A DNA stretch of 64,000 nt from Rhodococcus sp. IEGM 1381 (GTDB taxonomy: Bacteria; Actinomycetota; Actinomycetes; Mycobacteriales; Mycobacteriaceae), in contig NZ_JASHKQ010000001.1 in assembly GCF_030056795.1 (NCBI RefSeq), positions 310,001 to 374,000 of the forward strand. The letters are read 5' to 3'. The notes under the pieces were generated by a model. That model ran no database searches and was not told the origin of the DNA. It saw only the letters and a program-made list of their open reading frames with translations. A program made the position numbers and the translations under genes. The first letter of the stretch is position 1. Every line of letters begins with the position of its first letter. Positions 1 to 8,932 of this stretch are shown piece after piece.

Positions 1-467
1 CGGCCGTCGGGCAGATCGGTGATGCCGTCGCGGCCCTCGATGAGCAGCGACCACATCTCCTCCGGAGTGTGTCCGGTGCCGGGGAAGCGGGACGACAGGC
101 CGACGATCGCGACGTCGTGTGCGTCGCCGGACTGCCCGCCGCTGGTATAGAAAGCATCGTCGACGGTGCCGACCGGCTCGTCCGGTTCGCCCTCGATGAT
201 GATCTTGGCCAGCGAGGCGATGGTGGGGTGCTGGTAGACGACGGTGGCGGTCAAGGTGACCCCCACCAGCTCTTCGATCTCTCCGCTCAGTGCGACGGCA
301 TCGCGAGAGGACAGACCGAATTCCTCCATCGGACGGTCGTCGGAGATGGCCGACGCCGGTTGCCCAGTCGCGTCCGCAACCCAGTTGCGTAGCCAGTCCC
401 GCAGCTGGGCGACCGTGAGGTCCGTCCCGTCCGCACTCTGAATCTTGTCTGTCTCTTGTTCAGCCAT
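1..467 (-). CDS. pks13: Polyketide synthase Pks13, N-terminal part (cut by window edge)
   Basis: Pks13 performs the final condensation of meromycolate with a carboxylated alpha-chain to make mycolic acids. Only the first ~155 codons are present; the gene runs off the left edge. The protein starts MAEQETDKIQ and has an N-terminal acyl-carrier domain whose phosphopantetheine site reads EEFGLSSRDA (about residues 48-57), followed by a linker and the beginning of the ketosynthase domain (DVAIVGLSSRFPG). An ACP before the KS is typical of Pks13 and unusual among polyketide synthases. It lies 42 bp downstream of fadD32, which loads this ACP, so the two are probably cotranscribed. Confidence 0.93.
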   Translation of the reverse strand, partial: MAEQETDKIQSADGTDLTVAQLRDWLRNWVADATGQPASAISDDRPMEEFGLSSRDAVALSGEIEELVGVTLTATVVYQHPTIASLAKIIIEGEPDEPVGTVDDAFYTSGGQSGDAHDVAIVGLSSRFPGTGHTPEEMWSLLIEGRDGITDLPDG

Positions 468-509
468 TACTCACCAAGCTATGTATCGAAGGAACGGGAC
501 GCCCAGAGA

Positions 510-2408
510 TCAGTCGGGCAGTTCGGCGTCCGGGAACGCCGTCTGCTGATAGCCGCCGCGGAGCGTGCCCTCGATGTACGCGGCCTTGCATGCGCGTCGA
601 GCGATTTTTCCGCTCGACGTACGCGGAATGGAACCGGCCGGGACCAGGAGGACGTCGCGCACCGTGACGCCGTGCCGTGCCGATACTGCGGCACGCACCT
701 CGTCGGCGATCGGAGCCGGGTCTGCCTTGCCGGAGCCGGGTGCGCGCTCGGCGACGATGACGAGCTGCTCGGAACTGTCGTCGGAGTCCTTGGTCAGGGC
801 CGCGCCACTGAACTCGAACACGATGTCGGGGAGCTGGTTGAGCGGGACGGCGAAGGCCGCCACGAAGCCGGGACGCAATGCCTTGCTGGCTTCCTGGGCC
901 GAGAACTCGAGGTCCTGCGGGTAGTGATTGCGGCCGTCGACGATGACGAGGTCCTTGACGCGACCGGTGATGTAGAGCTCGCCGTCGTGATAGACACCGA
1001 AGTCACCGGTACGCATCCAGTTGCCACCCTCGGGAGCACCGTCTGCGTGCGAGCCCTCGAGGTTGCGGTGTACGAGCTTGTTGTGGAAGGTCTCGGTGGT
1101 CTCGGTCTCGCGACCCCAGTAGCCCTGACCGATATTCTCACCGTGCAACCAGATCTCGCCGACGTGCTCGTCTGCAACCTCGGAGGCGGTCTCGGAATCG
1201 ACGATGGCTGCCCACTGGCTGCGGGCGACCGTTCCCGTGGAAACCTGTGGGATTGCACCGGGTGCATCGGGGGCGACGACCACGAAGTTGCCTGCATTGA
1301 GCTCCGTGCGGTCGACGTAGACGACCTTGGCCTCGTCGGCGTGCTTGCTGGTGGAGACGAACAGCGTGGCCTCGGCCATGCCGTAGGACGGCTTGATGGC
1401 GGACTTCGGCAGGCCGTAGGGGCCGAACGCGTCGTTGAACTTCTTCATCGACGACGTCGTGACGGGCTCGCTGCCGTTGATCAGACCGATGACGTTCGAC
1501 AGGTCCAGGCTCTCGCCGTTCTTCGGCAGACCACGCTGGGCGGCGTGCTCGAACGCGAAGTTCGGTGCCGCCGCGAACGTGCCTGCGCCGTCGGAGACGG
1601 CTGCGAGTTCCTTGATCCAGCGCCACGGCCGCTGTACGAACGCGCGCGGGCTCATGATGGTGATGTATTTGCCACCGAGCGCCGGGAGGATGACGGTGAG
1701 CAGACCCATGTCGTGGAACATCGGCAGCCAGGTGACGCCACGCGAATCGTGGTTGATCTCCATGCTGTCGACCATCTGCAGCGCGTTGACGCCGACCGCG
1801 CGGTGGGTGATCTCCACGCCGGCCGGGGTTCGCGTCGAGCCGGACGTGTACTGCAGGTAGGCGATGTCGTCGAGCGTTGCCGTCGGCTCCACCCACGTCT
1901 CGCCCACGCTGTCCGGGACGGCGTCGACGGCGATGATCCGCGGACGCTCCGCGGCGGGCAGCGCACGGAAGAACGCGCGCACACCCGCGGCCGAGCTACT
2001 TGCGGTGAGGATGGCGCTGGGCTTGCAATCACCGAGGACGGCGTGCAGGCGGTCGGTGTGTCCGGGCTCGTCGGGATCGAACAGGGGCACCGCGATGGTT
2101 CCCGCGTAGATCGCGCCGAAGAAGGCGACAACGTACTCGAGACCCTGCGGTGCCAGGATGGCCACTCGATCGCCCGGCTGGGTGACCTGCTGGAGGCGGG
2201 CCGCAACCGCCTTGAGTCGTGTTCCGAACTCGGCCCAGGTCAGCTCGTGCGCCTCGCCGTCACGCTCGCGGGAATAGTCGACGAAGCGGTACGCCAGCGT
2301 GTCGGAATTCTCTTGAACGTTCACCTCGACGTGGCGGACGAGCGTTTGCCCTTCACCGATGGTGATGTGGCCGTTCTCATCGATGAAATCATCGAAATTA
2401 TGGCTCAT
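510..2408 (-). CDS. fadD32: Long-chain fatty-acid AMP ligase FadD32
   Basis: FadD32 activates the meromycolic acid as acyl-AMP and transfers it to the N-terminal ACP of Pks13. The 632-residue product has the adenylate-forming motif TSGSTRTP at about residues 188-195 and a C-terminal lysine motif in [10 protein letters not shown]. Its length fits FadD32 (about 630 aa) and the adjacency to pks13 is diagnostic. The ATG start begins [11 protein letters not shown] long open frame on the opposite strand across this gene is a codon-bias artefact. In mycobacteria the enzyme is essential and is a known drug target. Confidence 0.95.
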   Translation of the reverse strand: MSHNFDDFIDENGHITIGEGQTLVRHVEVNVQENSDTLAYRFVDYSRERDGEAHELTWAEFGTRLKAVAARLQQVTQPGDRVAILAPQGLEYVVAFFGAIYAGTIAVPLFDPDEPGHTDRLHAVLGDCKPSAILTASSSAAGVRAFFRALPAAERPRIIAVDAVPDSVGETWVEPTATLDDIAYLQYTSGSTRTPAGVEITHRAVGVNALQMVDSMEINHDSRGVTWLPMFHDMGLLTVILPALGGKYITIMSPRAFVQRPWRWIKELAAVSDGAGTFAAAPNFAFEHAAQRGLPKNGESLDLSNVIGLINGSEPVTTSSMKKFNDAFGPYGLPKSAIKPSYGMAEATLFVSTSKHADEAKVVYVDRTELNAGNFVVVAPDAPGAIPQVSTGTVARSQWAAIVDSETASEVADEHVGEIWLHGENIGQGYWGRETETTETFHNKLVHRNLEGSHADGAPEGGNWMRTGDFGVYHDGELYITGRVKDLVIVDGRNHYPQDLEFSAQEASKALRPGFVAAFAVPLNQLPDIVFEFSGAALTKDSDDSSEQLVIVAERAPGSGKADPAPIADEVRAAVSARHGVTVRDVLLVPAGSIPRTSSGKIARRACKAAYIEGTLRGGYQQTAFPDAELPD

Positions 2409-2589
2409 TTACTTCAATCTCCTCCGACACGAATCCGCTGCCGTACCGCCTGCGTGAACCGAACCCGCACGCCGGACTGCACGAGCACGGACACCGAACA
2501 GCTTTGTATGTTACTGACTAGTAGCTCTACCGGTGTCGGTTTGGCACCTGGCTTCGAGGCCAGCTACATGGTACCGACACGCGCCTTCG

Positions 2590-3588
2590 TCACTCGCCTT
2601 TCAGCAAGTCGACAACCGGCGCGAATGCTTCCATTTGAGTAGGGAAAACCCCGACGTAAGACATCGTCGTTCGCGCGCGAACGTTACGGATTTGATCGGC
2701 GATCTCCTCGTACGTACCGAATGCGAGGTACGGAGACGACAGGATGTCCTCCACGGTCAACTTGACGTCGACGTCCACGTTCGGTGGGTAGCCGTTGTCG
2801 AGTGCGGCCAACGCCATGTCGGCCATCTGCTCTCGATCGTCGGTCACGACGATGGTGGTGATCGCCCAGTTCAGTTCGATGTCGTCGAACCGGTCCCCGG
2901 CGGCGGCGCGAATCAACTCGACGCGCTCGAGGGTCTTCTCGATGGTCATGCCCGACAGCAGCAGCTTGCCTTCCTTCGAGGTGCTCGGCACCACGGAGAT
3001 GATGTCTGCATGCTTGGCCGCCAACGCGAGCATCTTCGGTCCGCCGCCACCGATGCAGATCGGGGGACGCGGCCCCTGCCGGGGCCGAGGGCTGCCCTTC
3101 AGTCCGGAGATCGTGTAGTGCTTGCCCGCAAAATTGCATTCCTGACCGCGCAGCAGCACGTCGAGTATTTCGAGGGTCTCCTCGAGCTTCTCGATGCGCA
3201 CTCCCGGACGGTCGTAGGTGATGCCTGCCTTGTCGTACTCCTCGCGCATCCACCCCGCACCGAGACCGAGCTCGAGTCGCCCGCCCGAGAGAACATCGAT
3301 GGTCGCCGCATCCTTGGCCAGCACCGCGGGATGCCGAAAGCCGTTTGCCAACACTGCCGTGCCGAGCCGGATCTTGTCGGTGGCCACGGCAAGTGCCCCG
3401 AGCGCTGCGATGGGACCGACCTGATTACCCAGGTGATCGGGAATCATGAAGCTGTCGTAGCCCAGTTCCTCGGCCTGTTGCGCCAGCTTGATGAATTTCC
3501 GAGCCCCGCCCTCCTCGGCGTTTCCCTCTCCGCCCGCAGCGAATCGGAATTTGCGCGGCCCGGCGGTCGCGGCCTCGGCGGAACTCAT
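2590..3588 (-). CDS. LLM-class F420-dependent oxidoreductase
   Basis: A 332-residue luciferase-like monooxygenase-fold (TIM barrel) protein, probably using coenzyme F420. Seen motifs are SGGRLELGLGAGW (about residues 101-113), PRPPICIGGGGPKML and a C-terminal region ending DLLKGE, which match the TIGR03621-type F420 family. The substrate is unknown. It sits between the cutinase-like gene and fadD32 in the same direction, separated by 225 bp upstream and 181 bp downstream. As I recall the M. tuberculosis order, no such gene lies between the cutinase and fadD32, so this may be an insertion. Whether it acts on lipids of the mycolate pathway is only suggested by position. Confidence 0.85.
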   Translation of the reverse strand: MSSAEAATAGPRKFRFAAGGEGNAEEGGARKFIKLAQQAEELGYDSFMIPDHLGNQVGPIAALGALAVATDKIRLGTAVLANGFRHPAVLAKDAATIDVLSGGRLELGLGAGWMREEYDKAGITYDRPGVRIEKLEETLEILDVLLRGQECNFAGKHYTISGLKGSPRPRQGPRPPICIGGGGPKMLALAAKHADIISVVPSTSKEGKLLLSGMTIEKTLERVELIRAAAGDRFDDIELNWAITTIVVTDDREQMADMALAALDNGYPPNVDVDVKLTVEDILSSPYLAFGTYEEIADQIRNVRARTTMSYVGVFPTQMEAFAPVVDLLKGE

Positions 3589-3813
3589 CTAATGCTCTCC
3601 TCGGGGGTCTTCGAGCGTTCGGCGGTCTGAAAGCAGCTGGTCGATAGGGCTATGGACGCAGCCGGCCGGAGCCGATCTGCGCAGGTCCAAGGCGTCACTC
3701 TAGCCGCTCGCCGACATGGATCACACCGGCTGGGGGTCGCCGGGCTCAGGTTTGTGCGCGGCAATAGTTCGCGACACGCCGCGTTGTGATGTGTCCGTTA
3801 TAACGGCACGTAC

Positions 3814-4770
3814 TCACGAATGAGCGGGTGTCGGGGCATTCTCGATCAGCCCGGCAGCCCACGCCGCCGTCCACTGCGTGGCCGTCGTGCCGGAGCCGTC
3901 GACGACGAAGCTGTTGTAGGACGCGTGCACGGGATTGCCTGCAGCGCCGATCAGAATCTGGATGCTCTGCGGAATGTTGCGCAGCGACAATCCATCCGAC
4001 GGCGAGGAACAGATCAAGTCCCCGGGTGCGCAGATCTGGTTGGTCCGGTCGTCGAGTGCACCGAACCCGCCGTCCCGACGCCCCGTCATGGTGATGCCGG
4101 GCAGGTCGAGTCCCCCGAGTGCCACCTCGGCACCGACGCCGTCGAGCGGGCCGGGGATGTCGGTACCCGAGACTCCGTCGCGTCGACCGTCGGCGATGAG
4201 GGTGACGCCGAGAACCCGATCGGCGGAGATGGGTCCGTTGCCCGCTCCGATGTCGGACGCGATATCGCCGGAGATGACCGCACCCTGGGAGAAGCCCGCG
4301 AGCACGAAGTTGGTGAGCGGGCACCGTGCGCTCACATCGGTCATCTTCTGTACGGCCACAGCTTTACCCTCGGTGCGGCTGTTGTTGTAGGACTGCTGAC
4401 CATCCGGCGGCAGAGCGATGGGATTCGAGAACTGAGCCACGTACGGCACGGTGTAGACATCGGCGCGCGATCCGGGGAACTGCTCCTGTAACGGACGCGT
4501 GACGTTGAGCATCAGCGACAGCGGGTTGGCGGTCGGGTTGTACGGATCATCGGTGGACAAGGACTCCCAGGTGCCAGGAATGGCGATGACCTGCACATCG
4601 GGGCAGTCCGCCGGCTGTGACGTCGGCTCTTCCGGGCCCGGCGGTGGCACCGGAGTATCCGGGCCCTTCGGCAACCGTCCGGCAAGTAGGTACCAGAGGG
4701 CGACGATGATCAAACCGACGATCACCGCAACGGCGATCACCGGGAGAATTCTGCGCTTACGCTTGGCCAT
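3814..4770 (-). CDS. Membrane-anchored cutinase-family lipase (Rv3802c/Culp6-like)
   Basis: A 318-residue alpha/beta hydrolase of the cutinase family. Residues 8-30 form one transmembrane anchor followed by a Pro-rich linker. The nucleophile elbow is GFSQG at 159-163 (Ser161), and the probable catalytic Asp and His lie in the C-terminal third (region [12 protein letters not shown] and NPVHASYN). Mycobacterial Rv3802c has phospholipase/thioesterase activity, is essential, and sits at the same place beside fadD32-pks13. It probably acts outside the membrane on lipid or mycolate intermediates. The DUF732 lipoprotein gene ends 26 bp upstream, suggesting one transcript. Confidence 0.9.
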   Translation of the reverse strand: MAKRKRRILPVIAVAVIVGLIIVALWYLLAGRLPKGPDTPVPPPGPEEPTSQPADCPDVQVIAIPGTWESLSTDDPYNPTANPLSLMLNVTRPLQEQFPGSRADVYTVPYVAQFSNPIALPPDGQQSYNNSRTEGKAVAVQKMTDVSARCPLTNFVLAGFSQGAVISGDIASDIGAGNGPISADRVLGVTLIADGRRDGVSGTDIPGPLDGVGAEVALGGLDLPGITMTGRRDGGFGALDDRTNQICAPGDLICSSPSDGLSLRNIPQSIQILIGAAGNPVHASYNSFVVDGSGTTATQWTAAWAAGLIENAPTPAHS

Positions 4771-4796
4771 CGGCGTGCATCTCCATCAGCGTGGAT

Positions 4797-5345
4797 CTAT
4801 GGCCTGCAATACGTCGCCTGCGCGGCGGCGATGTAGGTCTGGGCAGCTTGCTGAGCCTGTGTCTCGTTCATCTGCGTTCCGGCCGCACTGGCTTCGACGC
4901 CGACGTTCGCGGTGACGAAGGTCGAGATCTCTTCCGCTGTGACGCCCTGTGCCTGTGCGGCACAGATGTAATTGGCCGTCGACACCGCGATGTCGCCGTT
5001 TCCGGCCGGCGTGATGCCCTGCTTCTTCAACTCGTCCAGAAAGCTCTGACCGCGGTTGTCGATCTGACTCTCCGTGGGCCCTGGGAAGTCGTCCGGGACG
5101 GGCTGCGGCTGCTCCGGCGGCGCGGTGGCCGCCTCACCCGGGCTCGTCGTCGGGGCGACAGTGGTGCTCTCCGCCGCCGACGTCGTCGAACTCGTCTCGG
5201 TTGTCGTCGCGGCTGCCGTGGTGGTGGTGCTCGTCGGGGCCCCGGTGGCCGTCGAGTCGTCGCTTCCACACGCCACCAGCATCGAGCTCGCTGCCACGGC
5301 GAGTACACCGAGGGACAGAGTTCTGGCCAGAGAGTTACGCGTCAT
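4797..5345 (-). CDS. DUF732-type secreted lipoprotein
   Basis: A 182-residue exported protein of unknown function. The ATG at 5345 was chosen because it gives a clean lipoprotein signal peptide starting MTRNSLARTL with lipobox LVAC (Cys26). A longer in-frame reading into the mycolyltransferase tail lacks a signal. After the Cys comes a Ser/Thr/Ala/Pro-rich linker of about 60 residues, then a C-terminal domain with conserved YICAAQAQG and a terminal TYCRP, matching DUF732 proteins with two Cys. It lies between a mycolyltransferase and the cutinase-like lipase on the same strand, so an envelope role is inferred. Confidence 0.85.
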   Translation of the reverse strand: MTRNSLARTLSLGVLAVAASSMLVACGSDDSTATGAPTSTTTTAAATTTETSSTTSAAESTTVAPTTSPGEAATAPPEQPQPVPDDFPGPTESQIDNRGQSFLDELKKQGITPAGNGDIAVSTANYICAAQAQGVTAEEISTFVTANVGVEASAAGTQMNETQAQQAAQTYIAAAQATYCRP

Positions 5346-5442
5346 CGATCGAAAATCCTTCGGTCGTCGGGTCGCAGGCGAGCGTACAGCCACGCTCTGA
5401 GAGAACTCTGAAGCCGTGGACGACTCCCAAGCACACTGACGG

Positions 5443-7344
5443 TCACGGCGCGATCGTCGCCACGCCGTCCTTGACAGTGATGATGCCGAACTGGAAGTTC
5501 TGCTGCTTGCCGCCACCGTCGATGTCGAACTGATCGCTGGTGGGGTAGCCGAGGCGGCCGCCCTCGTAGCCCACCGATCCCCAGGCGTCGAAGATCGGGC
5601 CGTACGGGGTGGACCAGGCTCCGCTGACCGGGCTCCAGTAGATGTTGCCGGTCTCGAACTGGTTGAACCGTCCGCCGTCTCGGATCGGGCCGATCTCGTT
5701 GGACTTGGGGAACCCGAGAGGTCCGCTCTCCCAACCCAATTCACCGTACTTGCCGAGAATCATGCCCTGCACCGAGTGCACTCCTGCATCGGGCGAGGTG
5801 TAGATCGCACCGATCTCGAATCCCTGAACCGAGCCGGGCTTGTTCGGAGTCACGACCTCGTCGAGCACCGGGTAGCCCAGGGGCCCACCCTCGTAGCCCT
5901 GGGCTGCCCACTCGTCGAGCACAGCTCCCTTGACCACGTGAGCGCCGGTCTGCGGCGTGAAGTAGACCATGCCGTTCTGGAAGGCGTTGAACCGTCCACG
6001 ACCGTCGGGGGTACCGATCTCGCCGGTCTTCGGGAACCCGAGCGCACCCTCGGGGCCCTTGTTGCCCTGGTAGATGCCACCGATCGCTCCGGCAACCACC
6101 TGCGCGCCGGTGTCAGGGGTGAAGAAGACTCGGCCGAACGTGAAGTCCTGAGCTCGTCCACCTGCGACGTTGTATTCCTCGGTCAGGCACGGGCCGAGCC
6201 ACGAGTTGGCACCGCTGGCGTTGCCGATCAGTCCGGCAGCACTGCATGCGGGCTTGTCCACCTCGACACCGAGCGCGGTGGCGAGCTGCGGCCACAGCTG
6301 GTGCAGCTCGAACTGCCAGTACGGCCACGAGTGCGTGCCCGACGGCCGGTAGTTGACCTGAGCCGGGATACCGAGCTGATTGAGCTTGGTGGCGAAGGTC
6401 TGCGAGGTCAACCGCGACAGGATCTCGAGGCCCATGCCGGCGTAGTTGGTGCTCACACCTGGGATGGGCGACGGCTGATCGTACGGTCCGGTGGAGCCGT
6501 TGCCACTGGAGATGTAGAGGCTGACGCCCTTCAGCTTGTCGGCGAGCAGGTACGGATCATGTTGCGCCCACAGAGAATTGGACGGCGCTCCCCACATGGC
6601 GCTGGAGTTGTAGCCGCCGGCGTCGGTCATCGCGTACTGAATGGCCTGTGGCATTCCGAGCGAGGTGGTGGTCAGGATGCCCGAGAGTGAGCCGGCGAAC
6701 TTGAAGAAGCCGGGGTTGCGCGCTGCGAGGAACATCGCCGAGGTGCCACCCATCGACAGTCCCACGACGCCGCGGGTGTCGGTGCTGCGCCAGTCCTTGG
6801 CCAGGATCGGCGGGAGCTCCTTGGTCAGGAACGTCTCCCACTGGTAGTTCTTGCCGTTGTCCTGATCGACCCAGTCGGAATAGAAGCTGGACTGGCCACC
6901 GATGGGGAGGACCACGTTGACGTTCTTGTCGGCGAAGTACGACTCCGCGTCGGTCTCGGCCGTCCAGCCGTTCTCGGTATCGGTCGCGCGCAGGCCGTCG
7001 AGCATGTAGACCTGCGGGAACGTCGCCTGCGGGTTGATGTTCCAGTCACGGGCGAGCAGCAGCTGAACCTGGATGGGCGTGCCCATCGAGGGCGACTGGA
7101 TCCACAGCGCGACGCGGCGATCGGAAAGCCAGTCCACGGACGTCACCGTGGCACCGGAGGTCTGGGTGTAGGCGGGTCCGGCGTGAGCGATCGGGGCCGC
7201 CTGAGCAATCGGAGCTGCTGCCGCCACCGTCGACGTCGCGAAAGGAATCATCAGCGAGGATGCGACGGCCAGTGCTGCTGCCGCTCGCCCGGCCCGTGTG
7301 CCGGCCGATGGGATTCGACCGAACCGAACAAGCCCAGTGCGCAT
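5443..7344 (-). CDS. Mycolyltransferase (antigen 85/PS1 family) with C-terminal LGFP repeats
   Basis: This secreted enzyme transfers mycolic acid to trehalose monomycolate and arabinogalactan. The ATG at 7344 gives 633 residues with a signal peptide (MRTGLVRFGR start, hydrophobic core about 21-45). The alternative start 51 bp upstream adds a charged non-signal segment. The esterase domain has YMLDGLRA, VLPIGGQSSFYSDW and the nucleophile GLSMG (Ser197); the His lies in GTHSWPYW. From about residue 400 to the end there are LGFP repeats, with ALGFPKTGE, PLGYPVLDE, PLGFPKSNE and RLGYPTSDQ. LGFP modules probably anchor the protein to the wall, as in corynebacterial PS1/CMytA. It is the first of three adjacent paralogues. 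Confidence 0.95.
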   Translation of the reverse strand: MRTGLVRFGRIPSAGTRAGRAAAALAVASSLMIPFATSTVAAAAPIAQAAPIAHAGPAYTQTSGATVTSVDWLSDRRVALWIQSPSMGTPIQVQLLLARDWNINPQATFPQVYMLDGLRATDTENGWTAETDAESYFADKNVNVVLPIGGQSSFYSDWVDQDNGKNYQWETFLTKELPPILAKDWRSTDTRGVVGLSMGGTSAMFLAARNPGFFKFAGSLSGILTTTSLGMPQAIQYAMTDAGGYNSSAMWGAPSNSLWAQHDPYLLADKLKGVSLYISSGNGSTGPYDQPSPIPGVSTNYAGMGLEILSRLTSQTFATKLNQLGIPAQVNYRPSGTHSWPYWQFELHQLWPQLATALGVEVDKPACSAAGLIGNASGANSWLGPCLTEEYNVAGGRAQDFTFGRVFFTPDTGAQVVAGAIGGIYQGNKGPEGALGFPKTGEIGTPDGRGRFNAFQNGMVYFTPQTGAHVVKGAVLDEWAAQGYEGGPLGYPVLDEVVTPNKPGSVQGFEIGAIYTSPDAGVHSVQGMILGKYGELGWESGPLGFPKSNEIGPIRDGGRFNQFETGNIYWSPVSGAWSTPYGPIFDAWGSVGYEGGRLGYPTSDQFDIDGGGKQQNFQFGIITVKDGVATIAP

Positions 7345-7506
7345 GATGGTGACTCTCTTTCGACGTGAACTCTCGAAGGTCTCGTGAGGAGACATGCTTC
7401 GTATGTCTTTCTACACGTGCCGGATGGCGACGGACAGCAGACGCGCTGTGACGGATGGTGCAATTGTGAACAGAGGTGCTGGATTCGATCCCGCCGAAAC
7501 CAGAAA

Positions 7507-7538
7507 ATGCCGCCCGGCGCGCAAACGCAGGGCGGCAT
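7507..7538 (-). terminator. Rho-independent terminator after mycolyltransferase 2
   Basis: A 9-bp perfect stem (ATGCCGCCC at 7507-7515 with GGGCGGCAT at 7530-7538) with a 14-nt loop. Read on the minus strand it is followed by TTTCTGG. It lies 27 bp downstream of the stop of the mycolyltransferase that starts at 8579. Confidence 0.7.
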
Positions 7539-7565
7539 CTTCGGAGCATCGACTACCCGTCGAGA

Positions 7566-8579
7566 TCAGGCGTTGAGTGCGTCCAGGATCTGGGTGCGTG
7601 CCTTCCACAGCTCGGCTCCCCAGTACGGCCAGGCGTGAATGCCGTTGGCCGGGAAGCTGTAGGTGGCCGGGATGCCCAGCGTGCCCATGCGGATCTGGAA
7701 TGCACGAGTGTTGGCGAGCGAGAGCGCCTCGAGGGCCATGCCGTTGGCGGTGTTGTAGAAATCGATCGGCGCAGCCGGGCGATCGAACTGTCCGGGCAGG
7801 CCACTGGCTGCCGAGATGTACAGCGACAGTCCTTGCAGACGCGGCGCGAAAACGAACGGGTCGTTACGCAACCACGCCGGGTTCCACGGCGGTCCCCACA
7901 TGGAGTCGACGTTGAAGCGGCCTGCGTCGAGCATCGCAACGCGGATGGCCTCGCGCATACCGGGTGCGGAGATGTTCAGGTAGCCCGAGAGCGAGCCGGC
8001 GAACTTGAACTGATCACGGTGGTACGCCGCGAGCGTCAGAGCCGCGGAACCACCCATGGACAGTCCGAGGACACCGTTGTTGCTGCGCGAGACACCGTAG
8101 TTCTCGAGGAACGCCGGGAGCTCCTGCGTAAGGAACGTCTCCCACTTGTAGGTGACTTCCTGGCCGTTGAAGTTCGACGAGGTGTACCAGTCGCTGTAGA
8201 AGCTGGACTGACCGCCGACAGGCATGACGAGGGTCACGTCGTCGTTGGCGAACTGGTCCTGCGCGTTGGTCTCGAACGTCCACGCGTTGCGGTCGTCGCG
8301 GGCGCGCAGGCCGTCGAGCAAGTAGAGAGCAGCATTTCCACCGCGGGCCGCCCACTGGACCTGGACCTTGATGGGGCCCATCTCGGACGGAACGATCAGG
8401 TCCTCGCGGCCACCGGCCGGAGTCTGGTGTACGACGGACGCGGGTGCCGCGACAGCGACGGCCCCACCGACGACACCGGCTGCGATGGGCAGCACGAGCA
8501 CTGCTGCGCCGACGCCGAGCAGGCGCTGACGCCAGCGTGATGAGGCCTTCGGTGTGCTGCTGAGGCCGGCAAATCGCAT
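7566..8579 (-). CDS. Mycolyltransferase (antigen 85 family), single domain
   Basis: A 337-residue secreted mycolyltransferase. A basic N-terminus and hydrophobic core (residues 20-45) ending near AVAAPASV form the signal peptide. The fold motifs are LYLLDGLRARDD, MPVGGQSSFYSDW and GLSMGGSAA (Ser174); the C-terminal His is in GIHAWPYWG. It lacks LGFP repeats. It has its own terminator downstream and a 353-bp gap upstream, so it is probably transcribed alone. The closest relative in the window is the next paralogue (8933-9940); both share the stretch LAAYH.DQF..AGSLSGYLNISAPG, which suggests a recent duplication compared with the LGFP-bearing copy. Confidence 0.94.
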   Translation of the reverse strand: MRFAGLSSTPKASSRWRQRLLGVGAAVLVLPIAAGVVGGAVAVAAPASVVHQTPAGGREDLIVPSEMGPIKVQVQWAARGGNAALYLLDGLRARDDRNAWTFETNAQDQFANDDVTLVMPVGGQSSFYSDWYTSSNFNGQEVTYKWETFLTQELPAFLENYGVSRSNNGVLGLSMGGSAALTLAAYHRDQFKFAGSLSGYLNISAPGMREAIRVAMLDAGRFNVDSMWGPPWNPAWLRNDPFVFAPRLQGLSLYISAASGLPGQFDRPAAPIDFYNTANGMALEALSLANTRAFQIRMGTLGIPATYSFPANGIHAWPYWGAELWKARTQILDALNA

Positions 8580-8932
8580 GAAGTGGTGCTCTCTCTCTCA
8601 TCTACGCGGTCTCCGCTGTCGTAGCGGCCTCCGGCAATCGAACAGGGCGAACTGGTGGCCCCGCGAGGCCGAGGTGAAGCTGTGGATGCTGACAAGACCG
8701 GAGCCTCGAGAAGCTGAGGTTCTGCTGAGAACAGGAGAACCGCTCGATGGAGGTTATTCCATCGAGCGGTTCCAAGGCAAAACTGTGATCAGCGTCGCAG
8801 TTTCACTCGCCGTTTCCCCGAAACAGGAGACTATCCTGCGTCGTCCCCGCTGAACAGCCCTGAAAAGTCGTGAGTTGTCACTAAGGGCCGAAAAACGGGC
8901 GAAACGACCGATACAGGACGTGACCGGGTCAG
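8580..8932. other. Intergenic region between two mycolyltransferases
   Basis: This 353-bp region holds the promoter/leader of the gene starting at 8579 and the terminator of the gene ending at 8933 (8737-8772). No convincing reading frame with signal, RBS or family motif was seen; the open frame at 8554-8853 has no support. No direct repeat or binding-site-like palindrome other than the terminator was recognised. Confidence 0.6.
8737..8772 (-). terminator. Strong hairpin terminator after mycolyltransferase 3
   Basis: A perfect 14-bp stem, GAACCGCTCGATGG at 8737-8750 with its complement at 8759-8772, and an 8-nt loop. On the minus strand the next bases are TCCTGTTCTC, so the tail is only moderately U-rich. 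It is 160 bp downstream of the stop at 8933. A bidirectional or mRNA-stabilising role is possible. Confidence 0.6.

Noticed and set aside
456..2642. Very long plus-strand open frame opposite fadD32
   Set aside because: High-GC codon bias creates long antisense frames; the translation has no family features and fadD32 on the other strand is certain.
3797..3806. Short palindrome CGTTATAACG downstream of the cutinase-like gene
   Set aside because: Only 10 bp without loop or T-tract; no support for a terminator or operator.
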